NCBI RefSeq assembly: GCF_000485905.1
Contig: NC_022664.1
Span: forward strand, 1,862,632 to 1,926,631
DNA: 64,000 nucleotides
Source of the DNA: Spiribacter curvatus
Lineage (GTDB): Bacteria > Pseudomonadota > Gammaproteobacteria > Nitrococcales > Nitrococcaceae
Direction of reading: 5' to 3'
Shown here: positions 34,221 through 42,971 of the stretch, one piece after another
Layout: every line of letters starts with the position of its first letter
Numbering within the stretch: the stretch's first letter is position 1
Position numbers and translations under genes: made by a program
Notes under the pieces: model-generated
What the model saw: only the letters and a program-made list of their open reading frames with translations
What the model was told of the DNA's origin: nothing
Database searches by the model: none

Positions 34221-36395
34221 CTAGATCCGTTCCAGATTGGCGTAGGCGGCGACCAGCCACTTGGTGCCCGCGCTGTTGAAGTTGACCTGGATGCGGGCGT
34301 TGGGGCCATTACCCTCACAGTCGAGCACGATCCCCTCGCCGAAGCGACTGTGCTGGACGCGCTCGCCGAGGCCGAACTCGGCCTCGGTGGCGGTGGCGGC
34401 GCCCTCCCCCGGACCGGTCCCGGCGGCGGTCGGGCCGGTCACCGAGAACCGCGCCCGCACCTCATCCACCAGCGCCGGCGGCAGCTCGCGGATAAAGCGT
34501 GAGGCGATGGCGAAGTCGTCCCGCCCATGCAGGCGGCGGCGCTCGGCGTAGCTGATCAAAAGCTGCTGCCGGGCCCGGGTGATGCCCACGTAGGCGAGGC
34601 GGCGCTCCTCCTCGAGCCGGCCCGGCTCCTCGACGGACATGCGATGCGGGAACAGTCCCTCCTCAAGCCCGGCCAGGAACACCACCGGGAACTCAAGCCC
34701 CTTGGCGGAGTGCAGGGTCATCAGCTGCACGCAGTCCTCCCAGGCGCCGGCCTGTCCCTCACCCGCCTCCAGCGCGGCATGGGCAAGGAACGCGGTGAGC
34801 GGCTCCATCTCCGCCTCGGCGGTGTTGTCCTGTTCGAAGTTGCCGGCCGCGGTGATCAGCTCGTCGAGGTTTTCAAGCTTGTCCTGAGCCCGCTCCGATC
34901 CGTCCTTGCCCAGGTGCGCGCGCAACCCGGTCCGGGTCAGCATCGTCTCCATACACTCGGGCAGGGATGCCCCGGCGGTGTCCGCGGCCAGCCCATCGAT
35001 CAGATCCAGAAACGCCCGCAGGGCATTGCCGGCACGGGCGGGCAGCCCGCCGCCATGAGTGACCAGTCCACGTGCCGCGGCCCAGAGGCTGATCCCCTGA
35101 TCGCGGGCGGCGATCCGCAGGGTCTCAACGGTGCGATTGCCGATCCCCCGGGTCGGGGTATTGATGATCCGCTCGAGCGCGGCGCTGTCGTCGCGGTTGG
35201 CCATCAGCCGCAGGTAGGCGAGGGCGTCCTTGATCTCGGCGCGCTCGAAAAAGCGCAGGCCCCCATAGACCCGATACGGAACGCGCCGGGCCATCAGCGC
35301 CTCCTCGAAGGTCCGTGACTGGGCGTTGGAGCGATACAGGATGGCGATATCACTACGCGCCAGGCCCTGTTCGTCGACCATGGCCATCAGCCGCTCCACC
35401 ACGAACCGCGCCTCGTCCTGCTCGTTGAACGCGGCATAGAGGGCGATGGGCTCACCGGCCTCGCCCTCGGTCCAGAGCTTTTTGCCCAGACGGTCGCTGT
35501 TGCGGGCGATCAGCGTGTTCGCGGCGTCAAGGATGGTGCGGGTCGAGCGGTAGTTCTGCTCGAGCCGCAGCACGCGGGTGTTGGAGTAGTCCTTGCGAAA
35601 GCGCTCCAGGTTCTCCACCCGGGCGCCGCGCCAGCCATAGATCGATTGATCGTCATCGCCGACGATGAACACATCCGATTCCGGCCCGGCCAGGAGCTTG
35701 AGCCACTCGTACTGGATGCCGTTGGTGTCCTGGAACTCATCCACCAGCACATGGCGGAAGCGACGCCGGTAGTGGCCCAACAGCTCGAGGTGGTTCTGGA
35801 GCATCTCCACGGTGCGCAGCATCAGCTCGGCGAAATCCACGACGCCGGCACTGCGGCAGGCCTGCTCGTAGGCGGCGTAGACCCGCGCCATCTGCCCGGT
35901 GTAGGGGTCGGCGCTGTCGAGGTCTTCGGCGCGCTCGCCGGCGTCCTTTCGGGCGTTGATGAAGCCCTGCAGCTGACGCACCGGCCAGCGGTTCTCGTCG
36001 AGCTCCAGATCGCGCATGATCCGCTTCACGAGCCGGCGTTGATCCTCACTGTCGAGGATCTGAAAACCCTGCGGCAGCCCCGCCTCCTGCCAGTGCAGGC
36101 GCAGCAGCCGGTGGCTGAGGCCGTGGAACGTGCCGACCCAGAGCCCCGAGCGGCTGATACCAAGGCGCTCCTCGATGCGCCCGCGCATCTCGGCGGCGGC
36201 CTTGTTGGTGAAGGTGACCGCCAGCAGATTCCAGGGCGTGGCCCCTTCCACCCGGACCAGCCAGGCGGCCCGGTGGGTGAGGACGCGGGTCTTGCCACTG
36301 CCGGCGCCGGCAAGGACCAGGGCGTGGCCCAGCGGCGCACTGACGGCTTCACGCTGGGCGGGGTTGAGCGGGTCGATCAGATCGGATACATCCAT
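34221..36395 (-). CDS. uvrD: DNA helicase II (UvrD/Rep superfamily 1)
   Basis: A 724-residue SF1A helicase. Motifs are Q (LNPAQREAV), I (LAGAGSGKTRVL), Ia (AVTFTNKAAAEMRGRI), II (VLVDEFQDTNGIQYEWL), III (VGDDDQSIYGWRGA), IV (LEQNYRSTRTILDAAN), V (TLHSAKGLEFPVVFLAG) and VI (AYVGITRARQQLLIS). The C terminus ends in a Tudor-like tail (LGERVQHSRFGEGIVLDCEG) typical of UvrD, known to contact RNA polymerase. It works in mismatch and nucleotide-excision repair, consistent with polA directly downstream in the same operon (7-base gap). Confidence 0.95.
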   Translation of the reverse strand: MDVSDLIDPLNPAQREAVSAPLGHALVLAGAGSGKTRVLTHRAAWLVRVEGATPWNLLAVTFTNKAAAEMRGRIEERLGISRSGLWVGTFHGLSHRLLRLHWQEAGLPQGFQILDSEDQRRLVKRIMRDLELDENRWPVRQLQGFINARKDAGERAEDLDSADPYTGQMARVYAAYEQACRSAGVVDFAELMLRTVEMLQNHLELLGHYRRRFRHVLVDEFQDTNGIQYEWLKLLAGPESDVFIVGDDDQSIYGWRGARVENLERFRKDYSNTRVLRLEQNYRSTRTILDAANTLIARNSDRLGKKLWTEGEAGEPIALYAAFNEQDEARFVVERLMAMVDEQGLARSDIAILYRSNAQSRTFEEALMARRVPYRVYGGLRFFERAEIKDALAYLRLMANRDDSAALERIINTPTRGIGNRTVETLRIAARDQGISLWAAARGLVTHGGGLPARAGNALRAFLDLIDGLAADTAGASLPECMETMLTRTGLRAHLGKDGSERAQDKLENLDELITAAGNFEQDNTAEAEMEPLTAFLAHAALEAGEGQAGAWEDCVQLMTLHSAKGLEFPVVFLAGLEEGLFPHRMSVEEPGRLEEERRLAYVGITRARQQLLISYAERRRLHGRDDFAIASRFIRELPPALVDEVRARFSVTGPTAAGTGPGEGAATATEAEFGLGERVQHSRFGEGIVLDCEGNGPNARIQVNFNSAGTKWLVAAYANLERI

Positions 36396-36424
36396 CGCTC
36401 AGAGTATATCAGCGTGCCCCGGGA

Positions 36425-37342
36425 CTAGGTGACGGACAGCGCCCTCACCGGCGGCAGATCGCGGATGAGCTCGGCCAGGGCGCTGACGACCGGTTCACGG
36501 GCACAGCCACGACGCCGATAGATGGCCAGTTCCCGCACGGGTGGCGTACCCGAGAACGCCCGCACCGCGAGTCCCTCGGTCTGGGCGCCGGCGGCCTGGA
36601 CGGCAAGGGTCGGCAGCAGGGTGGCGCCGGCGCCGGTCGCCACCATCTGGCGCAGGGTCTCAAGGCTGGTGGCGCGAAAGTCCTGCTGCTGGCGGGCGCC
36701 CACCCGCGAGCAGAAATCCAGCGCCTGATCGCGCATGCAATGACCCTCCTCGAGTAGCAGCATCGGGGTGGCGTCGAGATCGTTCCGGCCGATACTCGAC
36801 TGCGCCGCCAGCGGATGATCCGCCGGCAGCGCCACCTCGAACGGCTCCTTGAACAGCGACTGGGCGATCAGCCCCTCGTCAGGGACCGGCACGCCCATGA
36901 TCGCGGCGTCGAGGGTGCCCTCCTGCAGCCGCTCGACCAGCCCGCGGGTGCGCTCCTCGTGGAGTAACAGCCGCAGCTTGGGGTACTGCGCCTGCAGGAC
37001 CGGGAAGAGGTGCGGGATCAGATAGGGCCCCAGCGTGGGGATGATGCCGATGCGCAGGTCGCCACTCATTGGATCCCCGGCGGTGCGGGCGACGCTGACC
37101 AGATCATCGACCTCGTTGAGCACCTGACGGGCGCGCTCGGTGATCATCCGACCGATGGGGGTGACCAGCACCCGCTTGCTGGTGCGCTCAACGAGCTGGA
37201 CGTCGAGATAGGCCTCGAGCTTTTTGATCTGTGTGCTGAGGGTGGGCTGGCTGACATAGCAGGCGGCGGAGGCGCGGCCGAAGTGCTGATGATCGGCGAC
37301 AGCCACCAGATAGCGCAGGTCACGGAAGTTGATATGGTTCAT
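36425..37342 (-). CDS. oxyR: Hydrogen-peroxide sensor OxyR (LysR family)
   Basis: A 305-residue LysR regulator with an N-terminal winged helix (FRDLRYLVAVADHQHFGRASAACYVSQPTLSTQIKKLE). The regulatory domain contains LLLEEGHCMRDQALDFC, whose cysteines at 202 and 211 correspond to Cys199 and Cys208 of E. coli OxyR that form the peroxide-induced disulfide. Presence of both cysteines makes OxyR more likely than another LysR protein. Its start overlaps the stop of the upstream ParA-like gene by 4 bases, an unusual partner. Likely targets (catalase, peroxiredoxin) are not in the window. Confidence 0.94.
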   Translation of the reverse strand: MNHINFRDLRYLVAVADHQHFGRASAACYVSQPTLSTQIKKLEAYLDVQLVERTSKRVLVTPIGRMITERARQVLNEVDDLVSVARTAGDPMSGDLRIGIIPTLGPYLIPHLFPVLQAQYPKLRLLLHEERTRGLVERLQEGTLDAAIMGVPVPDEGLIAQSLFKEPFEVALPADHPLAAQSSIGRNDLDATPMLLLEEGHCMRDQALDFCSRVGARQQQDFRATSLETLRQMVATGAGATLLPTLAVQAAGAQTEGLAVRAFSGTPPVRELAIYRRRGCAREPVVSALAELIRDLPPVRALSVT

Positions 37343-38091
37343 GGGCGGATCTCGATATCTCCCGCAAGTTCAAGCCACAGCCGCCGATAGGCCTCAGTGG
37401 CAGTGGCGCGTGGGGCGAAGGCCGCCAGGGGCTGGCGGTGGACGCTCATCTGTTCGATGTCGGTGCTGTAGGGGATCCCGGTGCGCAGGCAGTGGCGCAG
37501 CGAGGTCGGTGGTGCCTCCGACCAGCGCCGGTGGAGCCCGCGGCGGCGGTCGACCATGGACAGGAACGGTCGCAGCGTATCGCGACCGTAGCGGCCACGA
37601 TCGAAGCGCGCCACCATCTGCCGCCAGGCGTTGAGGGACAGCGGCGCCGGGATGAGCGGGCAGAGCACCCGGGTCGCCACCCGGACCACCGCATCGGCGA
37701 GCCGCGAGAAACTCGGTGGGCAGTCCAACACCACCAGCCCATAATTCTCCGAGAACGGCTGCAGGAGCCGATCAAGCAGCCGCGCGCCATCCTTGCCCTT
37801 GTCGATGAGATCATCCAGCTGGCGCAGCGATCCGTCTGCGGGCAGGAGATCGAGATAGGTCTGCCGGGTGCGGACCGTCTCGCGGCCGATGGGGGACTTG
37901 CGCCGGAACAGCTTCGCCGGCGGCCGGGCAAGGCCTGGCGCGGCGCCGACACACCAGGTCGCCGCCGCCTGGGCATCGAGATCCCAGAGCAGGGTGGGCA
38001 CCCCGGCGCGGGCCGCCTGATCGGCGAGGTTCACCGCCGTGGCGGTCTTGCCCACACCGCCCTTGAGATTGTGGAGCGCAATGATGTCCAT
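37339..38091 (-). CDS. Orphan ParA/MinD-family ATPase
   Basis: A 250-residue deviant Walker A ATPase. MDIIALHNLKGGVGKTATAVNLA carries the signature lysine pair; LLWDLDAQAAATW is motif A', and LVVLDCPPSFSRLADAV is Walker B. No ParB-like gene adjoins it, and the true chromosomal ParA is encoded at 56857-57651. Orphan ParAs typically position cargo such as carboxysomes, PHA granules, chemoreceptor arrays or the cellulose machinery. The ATG at 38091 (GAGAGGG upstream) gives a normal N terminus; an ATG at 38112 is possible. It overlaps oxyR by 4 bases and is probably co-transcribed and coupled with it. Cargo unknown. Confidence 0.85.
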   Translation of the reverse strand: MDIIALHNLKGGVGKTATAVNLADQAARAGVPTLLWDLDAQAAATWCVGAAPGLARPPAKLFRRKSPIGRETVRTRQTYLDLLPADGSLRQLDDLIDKGKDGARLLDRLLQPFSENYGLVVLDCPPSFSRLADAVVRVATRVLCPLIPAPLSLNAWRQMVARFDRGRYGRDTLRPFLSMVDRRRGLHRRWSEAPPTSLRHCLRTGIPYSTDIEQMSVHRQPLAAFAPRATATEAYRRLWLELAGDIEIRP

Positions 38092-38183
38092 TAACCGGCT
38101 GACCCTCTCCATTCAAGGGTCATTCTAGCGTGCCGGCGCGGGATCCGTCCCGCGCGCTCCGCACTGCCGGCCGGCGGCTGCGC

Positions 38184-39170
38184 TCAACGCCTGTCGAGAC
38201 AGCTCACCAGGCGCTCGCTGAGCTGGTTGATCAGGGCGGTATAGAAGCCGTTCCCGACGGCGACATCACTGCCGAGCGGATCGAGGACACCCGTGCGGGC
38301 ATCCGTCTCATCGAGCACCGTGTCGACCAGCTGTGGATTGAACTGCGGCTCGGCGAATACGCACTGTACGTCGTGACGGTCGACAACGGTCCGGATCGAA
38401 GCGATATGGGCCGGCCCCGGATCGCCGGCATCACTGAGCGAGATCGCGCCCACGGTGTTCATACCAAAGCGCCGCTCGAAGTACTGGTAGGCGTCATGGA
38501 AAACGATAAAGGGCACATCCGAGACCGGTTCCACTGCCGTGCGGATGTCCGCCATCATCGCCTCGATATCCGCTTGAGCGGCCTCGGCATTGGCTCGGTA
38601 CTGGTCGGCATGGGCGGGATCCTCCGCCGCCAGGGTCGCGGCGATCACATCCAGCCAGTGAATGGCATTGGCTGGATCCAGCCAGGCATGTGGGTCGGTA
38701 CGCTCATGACCGTGATCGTCGTGGCCCCCATGATCCCCGTGATCGTCATGACCGTCGTGACCCGGATCGTCATCTCCCCCGGCCTCGGCGAGCACACGGT
38801 CACGGAAGGCATAGCGCTCCGTGCCCTCGGTATGCAGCAAAGCCACCGCGCGGGCCTCACCGGCGAGGTTATCCAGCGCTCCGGTCAACCAGGGCGTCAG
38901 CGCGCCACCGACCCAGAACACCACATCGGCCGATTCGAGGGCACTGGCGTCGGATGGGCGCAGGGAATAGTCATGCGGTGATGCGCCGGGCTGGATCACC
39001 AGGGCAGGTTCAGCCACCCCGTCCATCACCTGGGTGACCAGCGAGTGGACCGGTGCGACGTCGGTGGCCACCTGCGGCGCAGCGGATACCGGCGCCGCCA
39101 CGGCGCTCGCCATCAGTGCGAGGGACCACGCCATCCGGCGCGTCCAGTCGAGTGGGTGCGGGCCATTCAT
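38184..39170 (-). CDS. znuA: Zinc ABC transporter substrate-binding protein ZnuA
   Basis: A 328-residue periplasmic zinc receptor with a signal peptide (ending near APVSAAPQ). Zinc-ligand histidines occur in VAPVHSLVTQVMDG, PGASPHDYSLRPSD and RTDPHAWLDP. The flexible histidine/aspartate-rich loop at residues 133-155 is the ZnuA hallmark and helps capture scarce zinc. It is divergent from znuCB across a 75-base gap that carries a Zur box. Confidence 0.95.
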   Translation of the reverse strand: MNGPHPLDWTRRMAWSLALMASAVAAPVSAAPQVATDVAPVHSLVTQVMDGVAEPALVIQPGASPHDYSLRPSDASALESADVVFWVGGALTPWLTGALDNLAGEARAVALLHTEGTERYAFRDRVLAEAGGDDDPGHDGHDDHGDHGGHDDHGHERTDPHAWLDPANAIHWLDVIAATLAAEDPAHADQYRANAEAAQADIEAMMADIRTAVEPVSDVPFIVFHDAYQYFERRFGMNTVGAISLSDAGDPGPAHIASIRTVVDRHDVQCVFAEPQFNPQLVDTVLDETDARTGVLDPLGSDVAVGNGFYTALINQLSERLVSCLDRR

Positions 39171-39198
39171 GAGGCTGCTCCTTTGGGTAACGAATGTA

Positions 39199-39215
39199 AT
39201 GATATACTATAACAT
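39199..39215. promoter_or_regulatory. Zur operator between znuA and znuCB
   Basis: ATGATATA C TATAACAT is a near-perfect inverted repeat (7 of 8 positions in each arm) closely resembling the gammaproteobacterial Zur box core (GTTATAnTATAAC). It sits centrally between divergent zinc-uptake genes, where zinc-loaded Zur would repress both. It also contains TATACT and TATAAC, possible -10 elements. Confidence 0.82.
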
Positions 39216-39245
39216 CAATATTCCGCTTTTCGAGGCCCCTCGGCT

Positions 39246-40022
39246 ATGGCACTGTCAGCGCCCATCATGACGCACCCACAGACCCCACTGATCGAGGCGC
39301 ACGACCTCAACGTCCGCATCGGTGGCAACGCCATCCTCGAGGACATCACCCTGTGCCTGCGCGCCGGTGAGATCGTCACGGTGGTCGGGCCCAATGGCTC
39401 GGGGAAATCGACCCTGCTGCGGGCGCTGATCGGCGCGCTCGCCATCGATGGTGGCCACATCCATAAGGCCCGCGACCTGCGCCTCGGTTATGTCCCGCAG
39501 CGGCTCCATATCGATCCGACGCTGCCGCTCAGCGTGCGGCGGTTCCTCAACCTGCCGCGCCGCCATCACCGGGCCACCATCGATCAGGCGCTGGAGCAGG
39601 CGGGCATCCCGGGCCGGGCAGACGCGGCGCTGGCCTCGCTCTCCGGCGGTGAGTTCCAGCGTGCACTGATGGCACGGGCATTGATCGATGAACCCAATCT
39701 GCTCATGCTCGATGAGGCCTCACAGGGCCTGGACCAGACCGGTACCGCCGATTTCTATCGCCAGCTTGAGCACATCCGCGACCGCCTCGGCTGTGGAATC
39801 CTGCTGGTCAGTCACGATCTTCATGTCGTGATGCGCGCCGCTGACCGGGTGATCTGCCTCAACCATCACATCTGCTGTCAGGGGCGGCCCGAGGCGGTGA
39901 CGGCCGCGCCGGAATACCGCGCGCTGTTCGGCACCGATGATGAGACGGCGCTGGCGATCTTCCGCCATGATCCCCATCACCACCCCCATGCCCCGGCGGC
40001 GGAGGATGACGATGCTGGATGA
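39246..40022 (+). CDS. znuC: Zinc ABC transporter ATP-binding protein ZnuC
   Basis: A 258-residue ABC ATPase with Walker [19 protein letters not shown], signature LSGGEFQRALMARAL, Walker B LLMLDEASQGLD and H-loop LLVSHDLHVVM. The segment VICLNHHICCQGRPEAV and the C-terminal histidine-rich tail (RHDPHHHPHAPAAEDDD) are typical of ZnuC and may sense zinc. The ATG at 39246 or another at 39267 could start it. It overlaps znuB by 11 bases. Confidence 0.94.
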   Translation: MALSAPIMTHPQTPLIEAHDLNVRIGGNAILEDITLCLRAGEIVTVVGPNGSGKSTLLRALIGALAIDGGHIHKARDLRLGYVPQRLHIDPTLPLSVRRFLNLPRRHHRATIDQALEQAGIPGRADAALASLSGGEFQRALMARALIDEPNLLMLDEASQGLDQTGTADFYRQLEHIRDRLGCGILLVSHDLHVVMRAADRVICLNHHICCQGRPEAVTAAPEYRALFGTDDETALAIFRHDPHHHPHAPAAEDDDAG

Positions 40023-40818
40023 CTTCATGGTGCGGGCTACCCTCGCCGGTCTGGGTGTGGTGCTGGCCGCGGCGCCGCTGGGCTGCTTCGTGGTATGGCG
40101 GCGGATGGCGTTTTTCGGCGCGGCGACCGCCCATGCCGCGGTGCTTGGCGTCGCCCTCTCGCTCGCGCTGTCGCTGTCGGTATTCGTCGGTGTGCTGGCG
40201 GTCTCCCTGTTGATGGCGGTCACGGTCAGCCTGCTCAGTGACCGCGGCTATGCCATGGATACACTGCTGGGGGTCATGGCCCACTCGTCGCTGGCTTTTG
40301 GGCTGGTGGCGGTGTCGTTCCTGAGCGATGTACGCATCGACCTGATGGCCTACCTGTTCGGCGATATCCTTGCCGTCGGCCGCACCGACCTGGCGATTAT
40401 CTGGACCGGATCGCTGCTGGTGCTGGGACTGACCCTATGGCGCTGGCAGTCACTGCTACTGGCCACCGTGAGCACGGAAATGGCCCATGCCGAGGGCATC
40501 GACCCGAGTCGGGAGCGTCTGATCCTGACCGTGGCACTGGCGATTGTGGTGGCGGTGGCGATCAAGGTGGTGGGCGTGTTGCTGATCGCCGCCCTGCTGA
40601 TCATCCCGGCCGCCAGCGCCAGGCCGTTCAGCCACACGCCCGAGCGCATGGCGCTGATCGCCGCGATGATCGGGGCGGTCTCGGTGCTGGGCGGCATGTG
40701 GGGATCGTGGCACCTCAACACGCCCACCGGCGCGAGTATCGTCTGTGTGGCCGCGATCCTCTTTGTGGCGCTCAACACGCTGGCGCGCAGCCTGCCCCGC
40801 CGCCACGCCGGCGTTTGA
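40012..40818 (+). CDS. znuB: Zinc ABC transporter permease ZnuB
   Basis: A 268-residue membrane protein of the ABC-3 family with about seven to eight helices. The conserved CFVVWRRMAFFGAATAHAAVLGVAL near the N terminus and KVVGVLLIAALLIIPAASARPF are typical of ZnuB/MntB permeases. The ATG at 40012 is preferred because GGAGG lies 8 bases upstream; a longer frame to 39937 overlaps znuC more deeply. It forms the uptake channel driven by ZnuC. Confidence 0.94.
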   Translation: MLDDFMVRATLAGLGVVLAAAPLGCFVVWRRMAFFGAATAHAAVLGVALSLALSLSVFVGVLAVSLLMAVTVSLLSDRGYAMDTLLGVMAHSSLAFGLVAVSFLSDVRIDLMAYLFGDILAVGRTDLAIIWTGSLLVLGLTLWRWQSLLLATVSTEMAHAEGIDPSRERLILTVALAIVVAVAIKVVGVLLIAALLIIPAASARPFSHTPERMALIAAMIGAVSVLGGMWGSWHLNTPTGASIVCVAAILFVALNTLARSLPRRHAGV

Positions 40819-40880
40819 CACGACCCCCCGCGGCTGGGAGCGTAAAAGAACAAGCCACAACCGCAATGGAGCACGCTGGA

Positions 40881-41279
40881 ATGGATAATCCCAAGATCGA
40901 TGAATCCCTTGGCAATGCGCTTTTCAAGGCGACCGCCGATCACTCACTGAACGCCATCACCATCACCGAGGCCGCCGAGGACGGCAGCGCCGGTCCGATC
41001 ATCTACGTCAATCCGGCGTTCACCGAGATCACCGGCTATACGGCCGACGAGGTACTCGGCCGCACCCCGGGCATGCTTCAGGGGCCGAAGACCGAGGCCG
41101 CCGTCCTCCAGCGCCTGGGCGAGCAGATCCGTCGCGGCGAGGTATTCCACGGCGAGACGGTCAACTATCGTAAGGACGGTAGCGAGTTCATCCTCGAATG
41201 GAAGGTCGTGCCGGTCCGTCAGGACGGGCAGGTCACCCACCATGTCGCGGTCCAGTACGACGTCACCGGCCGGATCTGA
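40881..41279 (+). CDS. Single-domain PAS protein, LOV-like but lacking the photoactive cysteine
   Basis: A 132-residue protein that is essentially one PAS domain (residues 15-130): IIYVNPAFTEITGYTADEVLGRTPGMLQGPKTE..GETVNYRKDGSEFILEWKVVPV..VAVQYDVTGRI. Its framework is that of LOV domains, but the flavin-adduct motif GRNCRFLQG is replaced by GRTPGMLQG, so no cysteinyl adduct is possible. It has no output domain. A true LOV protein of similar size is encoded 2.3 kb downstream at 43562. It may bind another ligand or act as a dimerisation partner. An ATG at 40866 is an alternative start. Confidence 0.85.
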   Translation: MDNPKIDESLGNALFKATADHSLNAITITEAAEDGSAGPIIYVNPAFTEITGYTADEVLGRTPGMLQGPKTEAAVLQRLGEQIRRGEVFHGETVNYRKDGSEFILEWKVVPVRQDGQVTHHVAVQYDVTGRI

Positions 41280-41323
41280 ACAACCGCCGCCGCATCCACC
41301 CCTCAACCAACAGGAGTCACATC

Positions 41324-41746
41324 ATGGAAGTCCTCTACACCACCACCGGCACCGCCAACGGCGGCCGCGACGGACGCGCGGCCATCAGCGACGGCTCGCT
41401 GGATGTCACGCTCACCGCACCGAAGGAGCTGGGCGGTCCCGGCGGCGACGGCACCAACCCCGAACAGCTGTTCGCCTGTGGCTATTCGGCCTGCTTCCTC
41501 GGGGCAATGCAGTTCGCAGGGGGTCAGGCGGGGATCAAGGTCCCCTCCGAGACCCAGGTCACCGCCAAGGTCTCGCTGGGCAAGCGCGACGATGGTCAGG
41601 GCTTTGCCATTGGCGTCGACCTGTCGGTTGACCTGCCCGGCGTCGAGCGGGCCGAGGCCGAGAGGCTGGTGGAGGCCGCCCATGTGGTCTGCCCCTACTC
41701 CTACGCCACGCAGGGCAACATCGACGTCACGACCACGCTCGCCTGA
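41324..41746 (+). CDS. ohr: Organic hydroperoxide resistance protein (Ohr/OsmC family)
   Basis: A 140-residue thiol peroxidase that reduces organic hydroperoxides using lipoyl or dihydrolipoamide donors. The peroxidatic cysteine is in LFACGYSACFLGAM and the resolving cysteine in HVVCPYSYATQGN; the length and the N terminus LYTTTGTANGGRDGR match the Ohr subgroup. An additional cysteine (FACGY) precedes the active site. CAGGAG lies 8 bases before the ATG. No OhrR repressor gene is adjacent. It converges with the FAH-family gene. Confidence 0.92.
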   Translation: MEVLYTTTGTANGGRDGRAAISDGSLDVTLTAPKELGGPGGDGTNPEQLFACGYSACFLGAMQFAGGQAGIKVPSETQVTAKVSLGKRDDGQGFAIGVDLSVDLPGVERAEAERLVEAAHVVCPYSYATQGNIDVTTTLA

Positions 41747-41793
41747 ACGCGATCGTGACATCACCGCCGCCGGGTCGTTGATCCGGCAGCGGT

Positions 41794-42507
41794 TCAGCCG
41801 CCCGCCGTCACCGTGACGGTCAGCGTTCCCATCCCCTCGATCCGCCCGCGCAGCCGGTCACCCGGCTCCACCGGACCGACGCCCGCCGGCGTCCCGGTCA
41901 TCACGATATCCCCCGCGGCCAGGGTGAACCGGGCCGAGAGTGTGGCGATGATCGCCGGTAGCTTCCAGATCTGCTGGTTGAGATCACCGCGCTGGCGGGC
42001 CTCACCATTGACCTCCAGCACCATGGCACCGTGAGCGGGATCGCCGCACTGATCGGCGCGCCACAGGGGCGAGCAGGGCGCGGCGTGATCGAATGCCTTG
42101 GCGTCAATCCATGGCCGGCCCCTGGCCTTGGCCTGTGCCTGCAGGTCACGGGCGGTCATATCCAATGCCACGCCATACCCCCACACATGCTCCATCGCCC
42201 GCGCCTCGGGGATATCCCGCCCGCCGGCACCGAGAGCGACCAACAGCTCGAGCTCGTGGTGGACATCAGCGCTCTGGCGGGGATAGGGGAAGCGGCCGTC
42301 GGTGCACAGGTCCTCCGGGTTTTTCTGGAAGAAAAACGGCGGTTCGCGATCCGGATCGTGCCCCATCTCGACGGCATGATCGGCGTAGTTCCGCCCGACG
42401 CAGTACACCCGCCGAACCGGGAATGATCCGCCGCCGCTCACCGGCAGCATGACGCGCGGCGGGACCGGAATGACCGGCCCATCGTCGTGATGACCCGGTG
42501 CCGTCAC
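41794..42507 (-). CDS. Fumarylacetoacetate hydrolase (FAH) family protein
   Basis: A 237-residue FAH-fold enzyme. Its segments RRVYCVGRNYADHAVEMG, FFFQKNPEDLC, VHHELELLVALG (two metal-binding glutamates) and the C-terminal VMTGTPAGVGPVEPGDRLRG resemble fumarylpyruvate hydrolases and oxaloacetate tautomerases/acylpyruvases. The GTG at 42507 overlaps the stop of the upstream gene (GTGA), indicating translational coupling and deciding the start. Substrate cannot be assigned from sequence alone. Confidence 0.88.
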   Translation of the reverse strand: MTAPGHHDDGPVIPVPPRVMLPVSGGGSFPVRRVYCVGRNYADHAVEMGHDPDREPPFFFQKNPEDLCTDGRFPYPRQSADVHHELELLVALGAGGRDIPEARAMEHVWGYGVALDMTARDLQAQAKARGRPWIDAKAFDHAAPCSPLWRADQCGDPAHGAMVLEVNGEARQRGDLNQQIWKLPAIIATLSARFTLAAGDIVMTGTPAGVGPVEPGDRLRGRIEGMGTLTVTVTAGG

Positions 42508-42971
42508 AGCATCTGCTCCCCGGTGTCGCGCGCCGGCGTCACGCCGGTGGTCATCCATGCCTCACCCGCGTCGAGCGATGCCCGCTCGAGGCGCCAGCGG
42601 AACCGATAGAACCCGCCATCGCAGTCGCGCACCCGGACCCGGTAGAGGGCACGGCCACGCCCCTCGTCAAGGGTGATGATCTCGGCGCTGGCGTGGTTGA
42701 TGAGAACGCCGTAGCCCGGTCCCTTGAGCATGCGCTTGAAGCGCGGCAGCGGGCCGGTGACCGAACGGTTATCGGGATGGGCAAACGCCCAGACCTGTTC
42801 GATGCCGGCATCGGGCGTGGGACTGTCGTTGTCACTGAGTGCCTGGAGCTGGATATCGACGACCTCCCGCGCGGTAAGATCAGGACCGGGCGTGGCGGGC
42901 TCGCTGGCAACGGCGGCGGTGGTGAGGAGGACACTGGCCATCAGGCCATGAAGCGGACGGGCATAGGGCAT
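42504..42971 (-). CDS. Secreted DUF4864-like protein
   Basis: A 155-residue protein with an N-terminal signal peptide (LHGLMASVLLTTAAVASEP) and a compact domain containing VVDIQLQALSDNDSPTPDAGIEQVWAFAHPDNR and PRFKRMLKGPGYGVLINHASAEI. The pattern (variable amino acids around 'A..HP.NR..TGP..RF..M...Y..L..H') is that of DUF4864. No function is established. It is coupled by a GTGA overlap to the FAH hydrolase gene. Confidence 0.72.
   Translation of the reverse strand: MPYARPLHGLMASVLLTTAAVASEPATPGPDLTAREVVDIQLQALSDNDSPTPDAGIEQVWAFAHPDNRSVTGPLPRFKRMLKGPGYGVLINHASAEIITLDEGRGRALYRVRVRDCDGGFYRFRWRLERASLDAGEAWMTTGVTPARDTGEQML

Noticed and set aside
40815..40820. TTGACA as the -35 of the PAS gene
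   Set aside because: The only downstream -10-like hexamer (TAAAAG) is 22 bases away, and the hexamer overlaps the znuB stop codon.
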